From the NCBI RefSeq assembly GCF_032854445.1, contig NC_088295.1:38224510-38288509 (forward strand): a stretch of DNA of 64,000 nucleotides. Direction: 5' to 3'. Positions 1-12,919 of the stretch are shown here, in pieces. A program made the translations under genes and the position numbers. This DNA comes from Liolophura sinensis (Eukaryota; Mollusca; Polyplacophora; Chitonida; Chitonidae). The first letter of the stretch is position 1. Every line of letters begins with the position of its first letter. Under the pieces are notes generated by a model, which saw only the letters and a program-made list of their open reading frames with translations, was not told the DNA's origin and ran no database searches.

Positions 1-537
1 CGTTTTATCCGACAAACCTGAGAAGAACTGCACAGAAATATCACAAATCACAATACAGAAAAATTAATGACTTTCTCAATACTAGACCCCGCAGGGTGCA
101 GTTCCAGGCAGGTCTAACACAATCCACTGATCTGTTTATAACTAAATCCTCGGTAAATCCTGAGAAAGGCTATTCACGTATTTATCGGGAAAAGCCACCT
201 CCTCATATACTGAACAGGTTGTAAAAACAATATCTCGAATTTATACGTCGACGGAAAAACAGAGTTTCAAACACGTGGAAATAATGGAATAAGAGCTGCT
301 GTAGCTTCTATATATAGGATCCCCCGTGCCATCCCCTGCCTGGGCCGGCGGGAAGAATGCTGATTATTGGCCCTGTCCGGTAGCTCACTACAGGTCGCTC
401 GTAGGTTCACCTGCGCTGATTCGCTCTCCTCTCCCGAGAAGCTACCATACAATCCCTTAGCGGTACCTCTGGCTAAGCTTCTGAAGCAATGCCTGTCGCG
501 TGTAGTACCGGTAGTGAATAGGTAACCCAAGTTCTAC

Positions 538-650
538 AGTGATGTAGGCAGGTAAAAGTGATGGTGTGGATCTTCGCTGTGAATGACTGCCCTCTGCGAA
601 AAACACTTCCACATCCCCTGTCGGATAAGTTGTGATCATCTGCCTGTCAT
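538..650 (+). repeat. Dispersed repeat, copy 1
   Basis: This segment matches 3318-3425 in the same orientation. Both hold the core TCTTCGCTG.GAATGACTG and, after a gap, a diverged AAGTTGT.ATCAT block. The element type is not identified and no terminal repeats are evident. Confidence 0.5.
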
Positions 651-1496
651 CTACTTATTGTTGTTGGCGGCTTTAGATGTCTGCTTAAGGGCCAGGGGAA
701 GCGACGCTGTGTCCGTGCTGTCACCGTGCATGCCCTGGCTACGATGTCCACATGTTTTGGGCGGTATCAGCAAGTGGTTCTCAGGAAGACCTCCCTGGGG
801 AAGGTTTACTACTGTGGGTTCACTTTCGCTCCGCAAAATGCGACACTGCAGTTGAAATAGAAAACTCAATACTGCCCATAAAATCAAGATTTGGGCACTG
901 CTGTAGGATGGTTAAGCATTGAAAAGTAATTAAACGTGGCAAAATTAAAACAAAAGGCGATCAGAAATTGATGACTGAAGTTCTCATAAAATTTTCACCC
1001 GGTGTCGAATGTTAATACTTGCTATTTAATCCCTGCTCGAGCGACTATATCTACTACAAGCAGCGATTTGACTGGCTGTTATGTAGTTAAACACTTGGGC
1101 AAATGTTCTGTATAGCCGTTAGAACAAGCAGTTTAAGAACTGGTTAGCGTTGTGAATGAAACCCCCGCAGGCTTGTGACGGGGTCCGGGCGAGCCCATTG
1201 CGAAGCTGGGGAGATCTCAGGCGCGAAACAACCGTATGCTTGAACAGGGCTAACTGTCGCGTATTATCAGACATTCTGCGCTTAACAGGACAACTGAACA
1301 GAGGCTGTACGTGTTGTATTCTCTCGCTCATCGCTCCGATACGTATCAAAATAGTCCATATAGAAAACATCGCTTTCATGGTGCACCGCGTTTCATTTAT
1401 ATTAATACAGTAACTGACACTTCAGGTTTCACTAAGAGTGTTGAACTCTATGTAGCATATGTTATTCTAGTATATGATTCAGTGAGTTCTTAACAG

Positions 1497-1715
1497 AGCG
1501 AAATCATGTGAAGCTAGACTAAAATCAGGTGGAGCTGGAGTAAAATCTGGCGGAGCTAGAATAAAACCAGATAGAGCTAGAGTAAAATCAGGTCGAACTA
1601 GAGTAAAAACATGAAATCATGCAGATGGAGTCAGATTACAAACAGATGGAGCTAGATTAAAATCGGGCAGCGTTAGATTAAAATCCGAAGTAAAATCAGA
1701 TGGAGCTGTATTTGG
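1497..1715 (+). repeat. 21-bp minisatellite
   Basis: About nine degenerate tandem units share the core GGAGCTAGAGTAAAATCAG. The period is 21 bp in the first units and becomes irregular towards 1715. Stops in all frames argue against coding. Confidence 0.75.
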
Positions 1716-3317
1716 ACTGCTTGCTCATTTACATCGATAAATGCACTTTGATAAACACACCTCAGACGGCTACATGTACGCGTGAATGAGAATGTAACGT
1801 TACACGTAAACAGGGATATATGCGGCAATGTGTTACATTTCAGTCAGACCTAAGCAGCTACAGTATATATCGTTTCGCGTATGGCTTAGGTTAATAATAT
1901 CATTTAGTTTTCTTCGTCCAAGTTGGAATTTGACGAATGAGATAGAGATTAAGGGTCGAGTGGTAGGATAACCTTTCAAGTCACCATCTCTGTAAATAAG
2001 AAAGCGAGCTTATAATGGTAAACACCTATAAGTATGTACTATACGAAATATTTACAATGTCTCTGAGCATATTATTAATGATTAAAATGCCACCACCATC
2101 ACCCTTTCAAGAAAACATATGTATGCCTATAACAAAATTTAATCCTCACAATTAAGACATGCCATTTTACAACTCGACGGACACTCCTTGATTGCAATTT
2201 AGTCGCGGAGGCTGGTGTGGAGTTGTTAATTTCATTTCGATTAAAACCAGATTCATTACCCTCATAAAAAATGACGTGTTTTAAATGCCATGTGTTGACA
2301 CGCGTCACGTTCACGTCGTCAGGGCAAACCACGTGCGGCACTAATCTATATACCAACTACATAGATTGACTAAAAGGCATATATAATTAATAAAACTATT
2401 ATAACGTATGATAAATATTGCAATTAAGTTGGTTTAATATCTTTTCCAGCACATAATAAAGCATTTCATCAGTATATCAAATGGCTCGATTAGTTAATCT
2501 TATTCTAAGCAATCTGTATACGATATTATGCAGGTGTTAATTTATCTCTGAAAACTGGAGTATAGGCAGTTAGTAATGAAGACAAATGCGCATCCATGAC
2601 TTGGGCGGAGATGCGACAGTTTCTATAGAAGAGGAAGAGCTTGTCAGTTCAGCGGGTTGACAGAAGCTATATATTTAGCGGTAAAAATAGCGTTCGCCAG
2701 CATGCACAGACATAAGAGTAGACCCAACATTCACACGTTTACCTCCATGTTAAAAAGCAAAGAAAATAGGATATAAATTTATTTTACTGTGTTAAAAACT
2801 GTGAAATTTATATTGTCTGTCGGTAAAGGAAATCGCGGACCTTTTTTCATGATTTATTTATTTATACTGAATTTCATTTATGAAGGCATACATGTTTGTA
2901 CAGTTAACGGACATATTATGTACAGGATGTGGTACGGAACTGAATTCATGCGGCAGGATACTTGCATGATAAATTCAATGAGCTTGTATGACTGTTTCAG
3001 ATAGGATTCCAGGACTTTGCTTGGGCTTTCATTACCAGTTCACTGAATACCAGCAAGGTATAGTGTTTTCCACTTTTAGGCGGAAATTTGACCATTTAGC
3101 CATTTGCAGATATTAGTAAGTGTGGTCATGCGCAAAGGATATATCAACAAGGAATTAAAAACTTGCTGTTCGTAAATGTCAAAAATTTGAAATGTATCAC
3201 AATACTCAGTGAACAGTTTGCACAGTTTTAGTCATTTTCATCATTTTTAGGGCTTCTAAAGTTGAGTGAACAGCTCACAAATTCCAAAACTTTCAAGGTT
3301 CGGAAATTTCAAATTCC

Positions 3318-3425
3318 GCAGTGATGCAGGCCGGTAAAAATGATAATGCAGATCTTCGCTGAGAATGACTGCCCTCTACACATCCAGAGTCTGTTAAGTT
3401 GTCATCATTCAAGATTTGGAAATTT
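3318..3425 (+). repeat. Dispersed repeat, copy 2
   Basis: This is the second copy of the repeat at 538-650, with mismatches spread along its length. It is an old non-coding fragment of unknown class. Confidence 0.5.
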
Positions 3426-6400
3426 TAATTTCAAATCCCAAGCCTTTCATGGATTTTCCAGGGCATGCATCATGGGCCCTGGACACGCACAACTCCAGGG
3501 AAAGCCCCCTGCTCTAGATATCTTGCATTATGTGCTGTGGCGTTGACATCGGCGAGCTTTGTCAGCTTACTTAGACCGGTGGTTATTTGGCATTGTCAGT
3601 TGTCAGAAAGGGCGATAACCTAATATACATGCATATGGACGGTACAACAACCATGCTAGCAGTTGACGGAGTATGGAACAAAAACCACATTACAGCCATT
3701 CACTTTGCACATTTCACGGCAAATGGGACAACCCATGTTATTTTGTCAACTCGGTTTATTCCTGCATGGGCAAAACTTATACTAGCCCAAATGACAAGAA
3801 TGCGCGTACTGCACCATGGACGACAGGAACCCTCGTTAACTCGATCAGCGAATTCATCTTCCCAAAGGTTCGGCTTATAATAATGAAGTCGGTCAGATCG
3901 CTGGCGAAAGGCAATTATAGTTTACTCCAGTTGACGATTATTCTATGTCACATAGTTTGGTTAGGTTTTTAGCCTATTTCCCTCCGGAGAGGAAGGTGTG
4001 GATGCCAAAACTGACCTATTAAGTATATGTTGATACCGTGACAATAAGGAGGAAATGTAGGAAACATAATGTTATAAAAATATGTTCACGGTGTTGTTCA
4101 CTATAATTTTTGTCAGATGTAATCCAAACCTGACCTCTCGACGTGACTTATTATCATCTGTGGTTATAAATTGTGACAGGATACCATAGATTCGTCGATT
4201 AATTGAGAATTATCTGTAATAATTTAATCAATATAGGCCAAAAATATCTCCCTGGCACGATGATATATTCTATATCAATCATGTATGGAGTCACATTTAA
4301 GCACCATTATTTTTATGCATAAATTTGTAGTCTAGGCTTTTATTGTTTATCTCCTTAGAACAATCCTATTTTCCTAAATGTATATGTGATCCAGTTATTT
4401 CCTGCCATCCCAATACATCATCTACATATACTCTAACCATACACACGTGTCCACAATTCATGTTGCCAAAATTTGAAAACAACGCATATTTTATGTTTTA
4501 CAGAGGTTGACAGAAAGCCTCAAGTTAACGGTATCAAGACTATTATGCGCAATTATAAGCATTTGCATTTTTTATGTAAATAAAGACTGTAGAAAGTAAT
4601 CGAGAACAGAACTATACGTGGGTGGATTGTACAGTAGTAAAGGCTTTAATCAGAAACCCCTGTGAAGGTATACAGTATGGATTTTATAAGTGTTTAAACG
4701 CCACTCGTTTGTGTAAACACAGCCTCGAGCTACAAGACTGACGCTTGTCCGCTTGTTTTAACCGTCAGCAGTGAAATTGGGCGTGTGAAGGATGAAAGCG
4801 CTGTGAAAGACGTCTATGTATTGGTTTACACTTCACGGTCCATGCTCAGTTTCCGTAGCCTACACGCACAGGTCTGTGACTGAAGCTAATAATCACCATC
4901 CACTTTCTGCCTTTCTGACTTCTTGACAGTAACATCCGCGATTTTATCGTTTGTGAGTTTATTCAATGCACGTCTATATAGGGCTTTCGCCGTGAACAAG
5001 ACACGCGAACTGACGAAGATAACCAACGGCTAACTCATCGACCATGTACGTGTGGACGACTACAGACAATGCTAAACGTTAATCGTTCAGATGCGAAAGA
5101 ACATATGCTTGTAAACGCAAAAATCTAGCGATTTGTACATGCACATGAAATAATAAATTAACAGCGAAGATATATATAAGATGCAAACCAGAGTGTGCAA
5201 TAAGCATTATAATGCGCATATCGTCTTGAAGATGCATTCATCGCGAAGGGCAAATGTTAAGCGCTAGTTAAGCACGCATTATACTAAAAAAAATACTGTC
5301 TGCGCAAAGAATATAGTCACCGTTTCCAAATCGCAAATCGCATGAGCAAATCTCAGTATACATTCATTACTTACAAATATATAAATGATTCAACTGGCGG
5401 TCATTATTCATATTACAGGTTTCAAATTTATAAATCTCTGATGTATAATCAGTGCTGCAAGTCTTTAACCTGACAATGTGTATACTGCTTATAAAATAAA
5501 TAACCACAATAGACAGCCAGGCGTTTTCCTAAAATGCAGCGGTATGTATTTAATTGTTTTCAAACAAATATCTTTTCTTATTTTCTTTTATTTAATTGGC
5601 ATATTTCTGTGTCCAGACATACAAACTTGGAAACTGTTTTTCGTTGAGTCACGAAGTGTGTAAATAAAACTGAAAATTATGATATATGCATATATTTTTT
5701 GTGGGGTATTTGTTTTGTTTGCCAGTCTAAAATTCATCTTATTGTCGCCACTGGATTTACATGTGTAACAGCGTGGTCGTTTTGTCCATACGCCACGCAT
5801 GCAGCGCCACAAGGCCCAGACGTGTACACTGACTTGGGCTATACAACATAGGGGCAGCCATCGTAAAACCCGACTTTAATAACCCAGTAATGGGATCTCG
5901 GGTGCAGTGATTTGTTTTGCTTATAAATCCATTAAGAAGAAAGGTTTTGCAAAGAAAACCCACCAGGTATAAACCCCTCGCTGAAGAAAGTTTAAAGCTG
6001 TGGGAAAATGTAATAATCCTGGGCGAGGAGAAATAATTTGACGTCGCGGCGCTGATGGAAAAGCAAAGACGCCATGCACTCAATCGACAGTTTTATGAGT
6101 CTCCAGAAGTTTACCTGCCTCTCCGACACGTCAAATCTGAGAGGTAAATGGCTAGTTGAGGTAGTAGCTTGACCTTGTGTTCTTTAACTTTCATTTCACC
6201 TGTCCGACTCACCTGCCAAAGACCGACGTGTATTACCTGTCTGAAGAGAGCTGGGATTATGTTTACCTGTTTGTATACCGGTAGCCACAGTTTGGGTTAA
6301 TTTTTGCCCAAGTCTGATGTGCAGGATACAGATGGCTTTATAAATACAGACGAAGTGAATTACCCTGAATATTCCTACATCGGATATAGGCCTGATGATG

Positions 6401-6455
6401 TTTCAGCATTTCAACTAAAAATAGTTACATGTAACAACTTATATAATCCTTCTAT

Positions 6456-6615
6456 TTGATTGATTTATTTATTTATTTGATTGGTGTTTTGACTGGTGTT
6501 TTACTTATACGACAGCGGCCAGCATTATGGTGGGAGGAAACCGGGCAGAGCCCGGCGGAAACCCACAACCATCGGAAGGTTTCTGTCAGACCTTCCCACG
6601 TACGGCCGGAGAGGA
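6456..6615 (-). mobile_element. SINE, 5'-truncated, with 15-bp target-site duplication
   Basis: A minus-strand SINE begins at its ATTT-rich tail and runs through the conserved body motifs (CAGCATTATGGTGGGAGG, ACCTTCCCACGTACGGCCGG). The tRNA-like head is missing. A perfect 15-bp direct repeat, ATATAATCCTTCTAT, flanks it at 6441-6455 and 6616-6630, the sign of LINE-driven insertion. Confidence 0.9.
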
Positions 6616-9600
6616 ATATAATCCTTCTATATTTGCAGGCTATCAATTTCACCAAGCCTTGAAACATACATCTAGTTATAAGCAACATTAAAAAAATAAC
6701 TGCTATTAATACGTATTTCGTCCTTGAAACGACAAAATAATAAAATCGTAGCAAGATAAAAATTAGGTACTGATACCGCACTATCTCTAAAAGCTTGAAT
6801 GAATAAAAGCTTGTCTTTTACACATAAAAGTTTCATTTCTTTTCACGTTCTAAACACGACAGACTTTATTTGGATTGTCGTGTTTAAATCACATTATAAA
6901 GCTGCATTCATATTACTGAACGGTATTTAGACTTGGCAATCATTACTTATACTAACTTGAATTTAATGAATTTGGGTAAGGAAAAAAAACGACAACAGAT
7001 ATACAATTTAAATTAACGTTATAGGCAGGTGCACCATTCTGAAATGACCCTATCTGTCGTAAAGAAAAGTTTTTAAAGAACATCTGTGATATCCATTTCT
7101 TTTAATTGCCTTTGAAGTCCAAAGTGTGTGGTTTCTTACATAATTCACGTGCGTTTATCGCCGCTAGACGTGATATCACATATTCAAACTCGTCCCAGTC
7201 ATTTTCCAGGTCAGCGGCATTCCCATCCCCATGATTTCTCCATTTGTCTGTATACAGCATTTCCTGACATATTAATACCGAAACTACATGACATTCATAT
7301 CAGGCTTTACTTTTTTTTGTTCCCTCAGAATAATTTCTTTCTTTAACTGACCTTTAATTTTAACTGACGTCCATCGACTTAAGTTGTTTTATAAGATATT
7401 TTACTGTATTGTGTCGAAAAGTGGCAACAATATACAATATAATATGTCCATATATAACACCCATGCCCTTGTATATGCCATGGATAAATGTTGAAATATA
7501 TCCATATTTTTTTATATTACTAAGTCTATTAAAACATTGAACTGCAAAAAAAGTTTCTTTGTATACCATTATGACCGTCAGTGTTGTAAATTTGACAATT
7601 ACATGTACATGTATAGCCCACATCATCTATAACCAAGACAATCAGATAGTGCAGTTTTCTTGGCATTGTAGTATAAACGTCAGTTAGAACTGGAGAAACT
7701 TTCCTTACTACTGTAAGTTGCATTAAGATGTATGTATAGGGTCCTATATACGCTCAAATAATAATATCCATCATACAGTGGTCATGATAGCCTGCGTTCT
7801 AAATGATGGTTTTCCCACACTAAGCAGGAATTTCAAAACTTTTTGAGAGTGTCTGACATCATCTCTGCTAAAACTATCGACCTCAATGACAGATCAAAGG
7901 TTTTCCATGCAGCTGCAGGAATACACTGTCGATTTCGAGTAAACAGAATGAGCAGAAGACTGGCGAGACGTTTTATACGTGCGGTTATCATTATAACTAC
8001 AACTTAAAATTTTGGTGGGCTTGAAAGACTGACTGAAAATATCTGAGAATCCTATTGCAGACTGCGTTTCCTGTGAACTTGCCTCTTTTTCCGCCCCTCC
8101 AATCTGGTGAAGACATTTGATCTTTGAAATCAAAGACGTATCACATTGCTCAGAGAGAAACATGCTTCCGTTGCTTGGAGTTCCATATCAGAGCTAGTAC
8201 ACGAAGAAGACGCATTTTTCCTCCCAAAGAAAAGAAAAGATCGTCTTTCTGCTATATATCATTATAAATTCTTCTTTTGCCACAGTGTAAACTTACTTTC
8301 TTTGGCAAACATTCAGCTTGTTATTTTTCAAATTTTTTTGCTTAATGAACAAAGAAGACAGTTTCCAAGTGTAGGACTACAGTGCAATTCGAATTTCTAG
8401 TGAAAGTAAGGTGGATTTTTACTTTTGCCTTTTTTTGCCTTTAATTGTAGGCGAAATCTGTTTGTGAATACGCGATGGATTTATTCTTTATCGAGGGTTT
8501 ACTTTCATTGTGATCTTAAACATCGCCTTAACCGGTCCGTGCTAGCAATCCGTAACCCGTGCATGACGTAAACGTGACAATGTATGGGGCTCATCTCTAT
8601 AAGGGAAATTTCATTACACTTCTTGGAGTTTTGTAGCTAATACAAAGCATGCGAAAAAGCGAAATTTCCTAAGATTAAATACAGGTAAAACTTATCTTTC
8701 ACTGAAGGTATATTAGTTGTCAGTATACATCAGTTTTATAGTTGTCAGTACACTGCAACGGAGCATCGGCAGTGGCCGAAATATCATTATATACGCCTAT
8801 AGTCAGTAGAATATCTCCGATCTGTCTGTGTGATTTTGCTAGAGGTAGAATAATTTATATGCTGTATATATGCATACCTATGCATGCCAGTAAGGCACCG
8901 TATATATGATCACAATTTCTGAAAAGATCACTCAGGAAATATTCAGAAGACAAAATTTTAAAAAATTAAAAAATAAATTAGAAAACGCACTTTGTTGCAA
9001 AGCGAGGGAATCACGGTCTAAACGCGTAAATCTAATTTTAGGAATTATTGTCGAAGCTCAATGTAAAAAAAATTAACGTGACTACTGTCGCAGAAATGAA
9101 AGTTGTATCGCTATATATGGTGTTATAATTACCGAATTTCAGTTTAACCCTGATCCTGCCGTACTTATGACGTGAATTTGTTTACAGCAATGTTGCTGGA
9201 ATGCTGTGACAGGAGTGAGGATAGTATATAAAACTCCACAGGATGAAAATGAGCTTAAAGCATGAGAACAACAGATAACGGATGATGTGGTAATTTGACT
9301 TAAACGTCTTTCATTTAGGAGAAGTCGGATAGATTTGTTTCAAGGGTTAATCTTCATCGATATTTGTATGTGGGGAAAATTCTGTCAACTGATATATATA
9401 GATTAGACCAAAACAGAAACTGCACAGTTACTGCACAGAATTGTCACACACATATATATAAGATGTCTGCTGAGAGATATTTTTGTACCAAAATTTATGA
9501 ATAACATTAGGAGAATATTATCTTTAATAAAAGTCAATAATCTCTTATCTTACACGCCTTTCGGTGTATATATAGACATGCAGGTTGAATTATAAATATA

Positions 9601-11833
9601 CCATGCAGCATACACGAATACCTTATCAGCTTAATTCTGTATTGTAGATACATTCTTATTCTGAAGTGTTAACTGTTACGGGCCACCCACAGTGTTTGGA
9701 AATTGGTATACTTTCGCATGTAAATCTTTCTGCATAATCTCCCGCTAGGATGGACAATTATTGCATGTATAGACACGATGAACAAGAATCTATACATACG
9801 TATATCACGAGAAATGGATGTGCCTACATGTAAATGAGGAAATAACAAAGGTATCTTTTTCTCTCACGTATAAGTTCGTGTCGCTATAATGTTTATATAG
9901 TTTATATAAAACTCTCTTGGGCGCCTTTTAACACCGCACCTATAAAGTGGAAACTGGCGACCTGGCGCGCCGACACATCTGGAGGCAGAAAAGCCTGGCT
10001 AGTAAATCACCTAAATACTACCAACTATCCCACTAAAAGTTTCTACTTAAGTCGCGATACAGACAAAATTATTTATACGTGGCCTCCGGCGGGAAGGCGT
10101 CTAATTATTTAAAACAGGACCTGCGCACTAAGGCCCACTCTCCATTTTATCTCAAGTGCTATATCTACCTAACAACATAATTCTATTTCCTCAGGTGATA
10201 TGTCCCTTATAACTACAGTGAGGAGAATATTAAACCGTCAACAAGCCTATCTTTATAATCAGATGATGGACAATACTTAACTATTCATTAAGGAACGCTT
10301 TGGCGATTAAATCCTCTGTGAACACAAGGTGCTGCCTATGTGAACCTACATGTAAGGCTTTCACGCTCGTACTAATGTCCACAGGATTTGTTTCAACATC
10401 AGTTAAGTACTTTTAAGTTTACATACTAATACAGTCGTTTAAAGAAGGTAAGGTACATGTACAAATAAATTTGAAACGTAGTATACCCTTTCCTGTCCGG
10501 AAATGACTACGGTATAAGTTAGATTTTGTATTGCATAGTGCGAGGATGCTTTCGCACTACTCCCGATTAGCAAAACTTCCTTTAACACTGACAGTGTTAT
10601 AAAACAAACGTCGTATGAACCAACCATAGTTTTGAGTGTTGGTCCTAAAACGAAGACTTTTGGTACAAGCCTTCCTTATTTCAAGTGCTAAACGCAAGGT
10701 AATTATTATGAATTCTGACAGATCAACCAATTCCAATCCTAAAGCTTAAGTATGTCCCATGAAAATCAAAACGGGAATTCAATTTTCCAAAACACACTGT
10801 GATTCATACTCCGTATCTGCATAAATGATATCCACTGGAGATGCTTTAAACGCATTGAACAAGTGATCACTTGTCAACTTGGCTCAAATACTTAGCCTAT
10901 GTCACCTCTGCCGCATTAGGGCCTACGGACTTGGCTCTCTGCACATGAACATCCGCTAAGACCCTTCTCAAGAATACTCTACTTCTAACACCACATACCA
11001 ACAAAAGTTAACGAAAGTCAAATCTCTGTTTAATTTAAAAGGTCTATAAGTGTACAATTCAAAACGTTTTCAATAAAACAAATATATAACACATATATAA
11101 AATCTGCATAATAGCATCAATGAGTTTTGGCAATCATCATCATAATACTGGTACTGGAATTTGAGAAGCTTTACCATTTGGGAAGCCAGTACAACCAATC
11201 ATATATATGTTCACGTGGACATAATAGTATTAGAGGCTCAACAATAACATACACATTTACAGCAATATGTCTATATGAAAATATGACCTTGATCACTACA
11301 CTAAGAATTTAAATCGCCATACCACACCCATGCAATAATTTAACATGTTACGTTGCACGTCAAACTTTAAAATACAATTCAACAAACAGAGTAATGTTTA
11401 TGAATTGAAAATATCATTCACAGAATTTCATTAACATTGTTCTGGGAGATGTTTATTAATAACCTTACAGAGCCATCCAGATTTCCTGAAATTTATACTT
11501 GTTCAAATTGTGACTGTCGATTCTCTCCCAATTCAGAAGCTACCTAGTAAATTGGCCAAATAATGCATACTTTAATAAACATTATAGTACAGCCAACATT
11601 TCAAAAGTTGAAATGTAGGTGAAGTTTGACCTTTGCTTTAAAAAAAATATGTACAATTATGAAAATAGACAGAGCAATAAAAGTACCATAACAGATTGGA
11701 AAGTAAAATGTATAAATAGTATAAATAGTCACTCATAATACCGAATGCTTTACTTAATATGAAAACCTTATTTTTGCTAAAGCAAAATCCAAAACAAATT
11801 GATGATGTACATGTACACTGTATCTCTTAAAGG

Positions 11834-11834
<1 letters not shown>

Positions 11835-11884
<50 letters not shown>
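11835..11884. repeat. TA dinucleotide microsatellite
   Basis: About 25 uninterrupted TA units. No gene or other element is associated with it. Confidence 0.95.
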
Positions 11885-11886
<2 letters not shown>

Positions 11887-12919
11887 TCAGATGCATGTAT
11901 AGGGTCACATCACACTTAAATATGTGTACAAAAAAATCCACAGTACATGTATTCACACATGATCAACTCTTCAGAACAAATGAAATTTAAGTGTCCTCTT
12001 TTTATTTGGAAGATCAAGTAACAAAATGTCTTGACTATTTACCTCATGGATGTATTACCTGATTTACAAAAACAGTGGATGTAACCACTTTTTTGACATT
12101 TCAGAGGAGTGCATGGGGGGAAATTCCTCAAAGAGAACATGTTCATTCATCTACACAATCTTGGTCATCTAAAATCATTCTTAACATGCTAAAATAATGC
12201 ACAAATGACATTCATGTTTAACCGAAAGCAAAAAAAGGAAGTTGGGAAGACTTTCTTATTTTGAAAGTATGATCATTTACCATTGTTTTCATTCAAAAAA
12301 CAATATTACCACACCTTACATGTATCTGATTTTTATATCACATCACCAGTTTCATGTTCACAGGTCTTGCTTTCCATACATCTACATCAACTATAAGATA
12401 ATAACTTCTTACCCGATTCTATGTTGAGAACTTTATTACTTCACATTTCATTTAAGCAGAATACATGAAGATGTTACTTAAGATTTTAAATTATTTTAAG
12501 GTCAAGGTCACTTTATTCCTTGTTTCCCATCAGAGCATTTTTTGAAAAATGGCATGGGCTGTGCAGCAATTTTCATTTTTCATTATCATTATTTCCAACA
12601 ATCAGCTCCCATGTGGGGGTAAAACAATGAATGGTAAGTAATGGAAAACAAGGGATCAAATGTGATTTGCCTAATGTATGATGTACGACACACAAAATTG
12701 TGTGGTGCTTGCACAGGAGGCTAAATGTCTGTCATGTCACGTCATGTTGATGTTGTTTTTGAAAGTCATTGTTAATGGTATTGTTAGAATGATCAAAGAT
12801 CACCTAGTGGTGATATGACTAGTGATATTTGATCAACTGTTTCTTAACTGACTAAACAAAGAAAAGTGTGCTCTGAAGATTTTATGCAATCCATTTTTCA
12901 TACATATACTGTTGTATCT

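Larger units (their letters stand above)
1..12919. other. Intergenic region without recognisable gene
   Basis: I read all six frames and found only short open frames (about 100 codons or fewer) without family motifs or convincing splice partners. The stretch holds a 21-bp minisatellite (1497-1715), two copies of a dispersed repeat (538-650 and 3318-3425), one SINE (6456-6615) and a TA microsatellite (11835-11884). TATA-like sequences occur near 4973 and 9224, but no coding exon follows either. The part nearest 12919 is probably the 3' UTR of the minus-strand coiled-coil gene; a minus-strand AATAAA lies at 12512-12517 (plus-strand TTTATT). Confidence 0.6.

Noticed and set aside
3587-3972. Overlapping open frames of 97 and 99 codons
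   Set aside because: Both are in the same strand in different frames over the same DNA, with no family motif.
4960-5082. TATA box (CTATATAGG) followed by an ATG at 5044
   Set aside because: The reading frame ends after 12 codons and no donor precedes the stop.
7894-8163. 89-codon minus-strand frame that looks Ser-rich
   Set aside because: There is no homologous motif and no convincing donor or acceptor; likely chance.
11835-11884. Alternating TA run as an origin or structural element
   Set aside because: It is an ordinary microsatellite without further signals.
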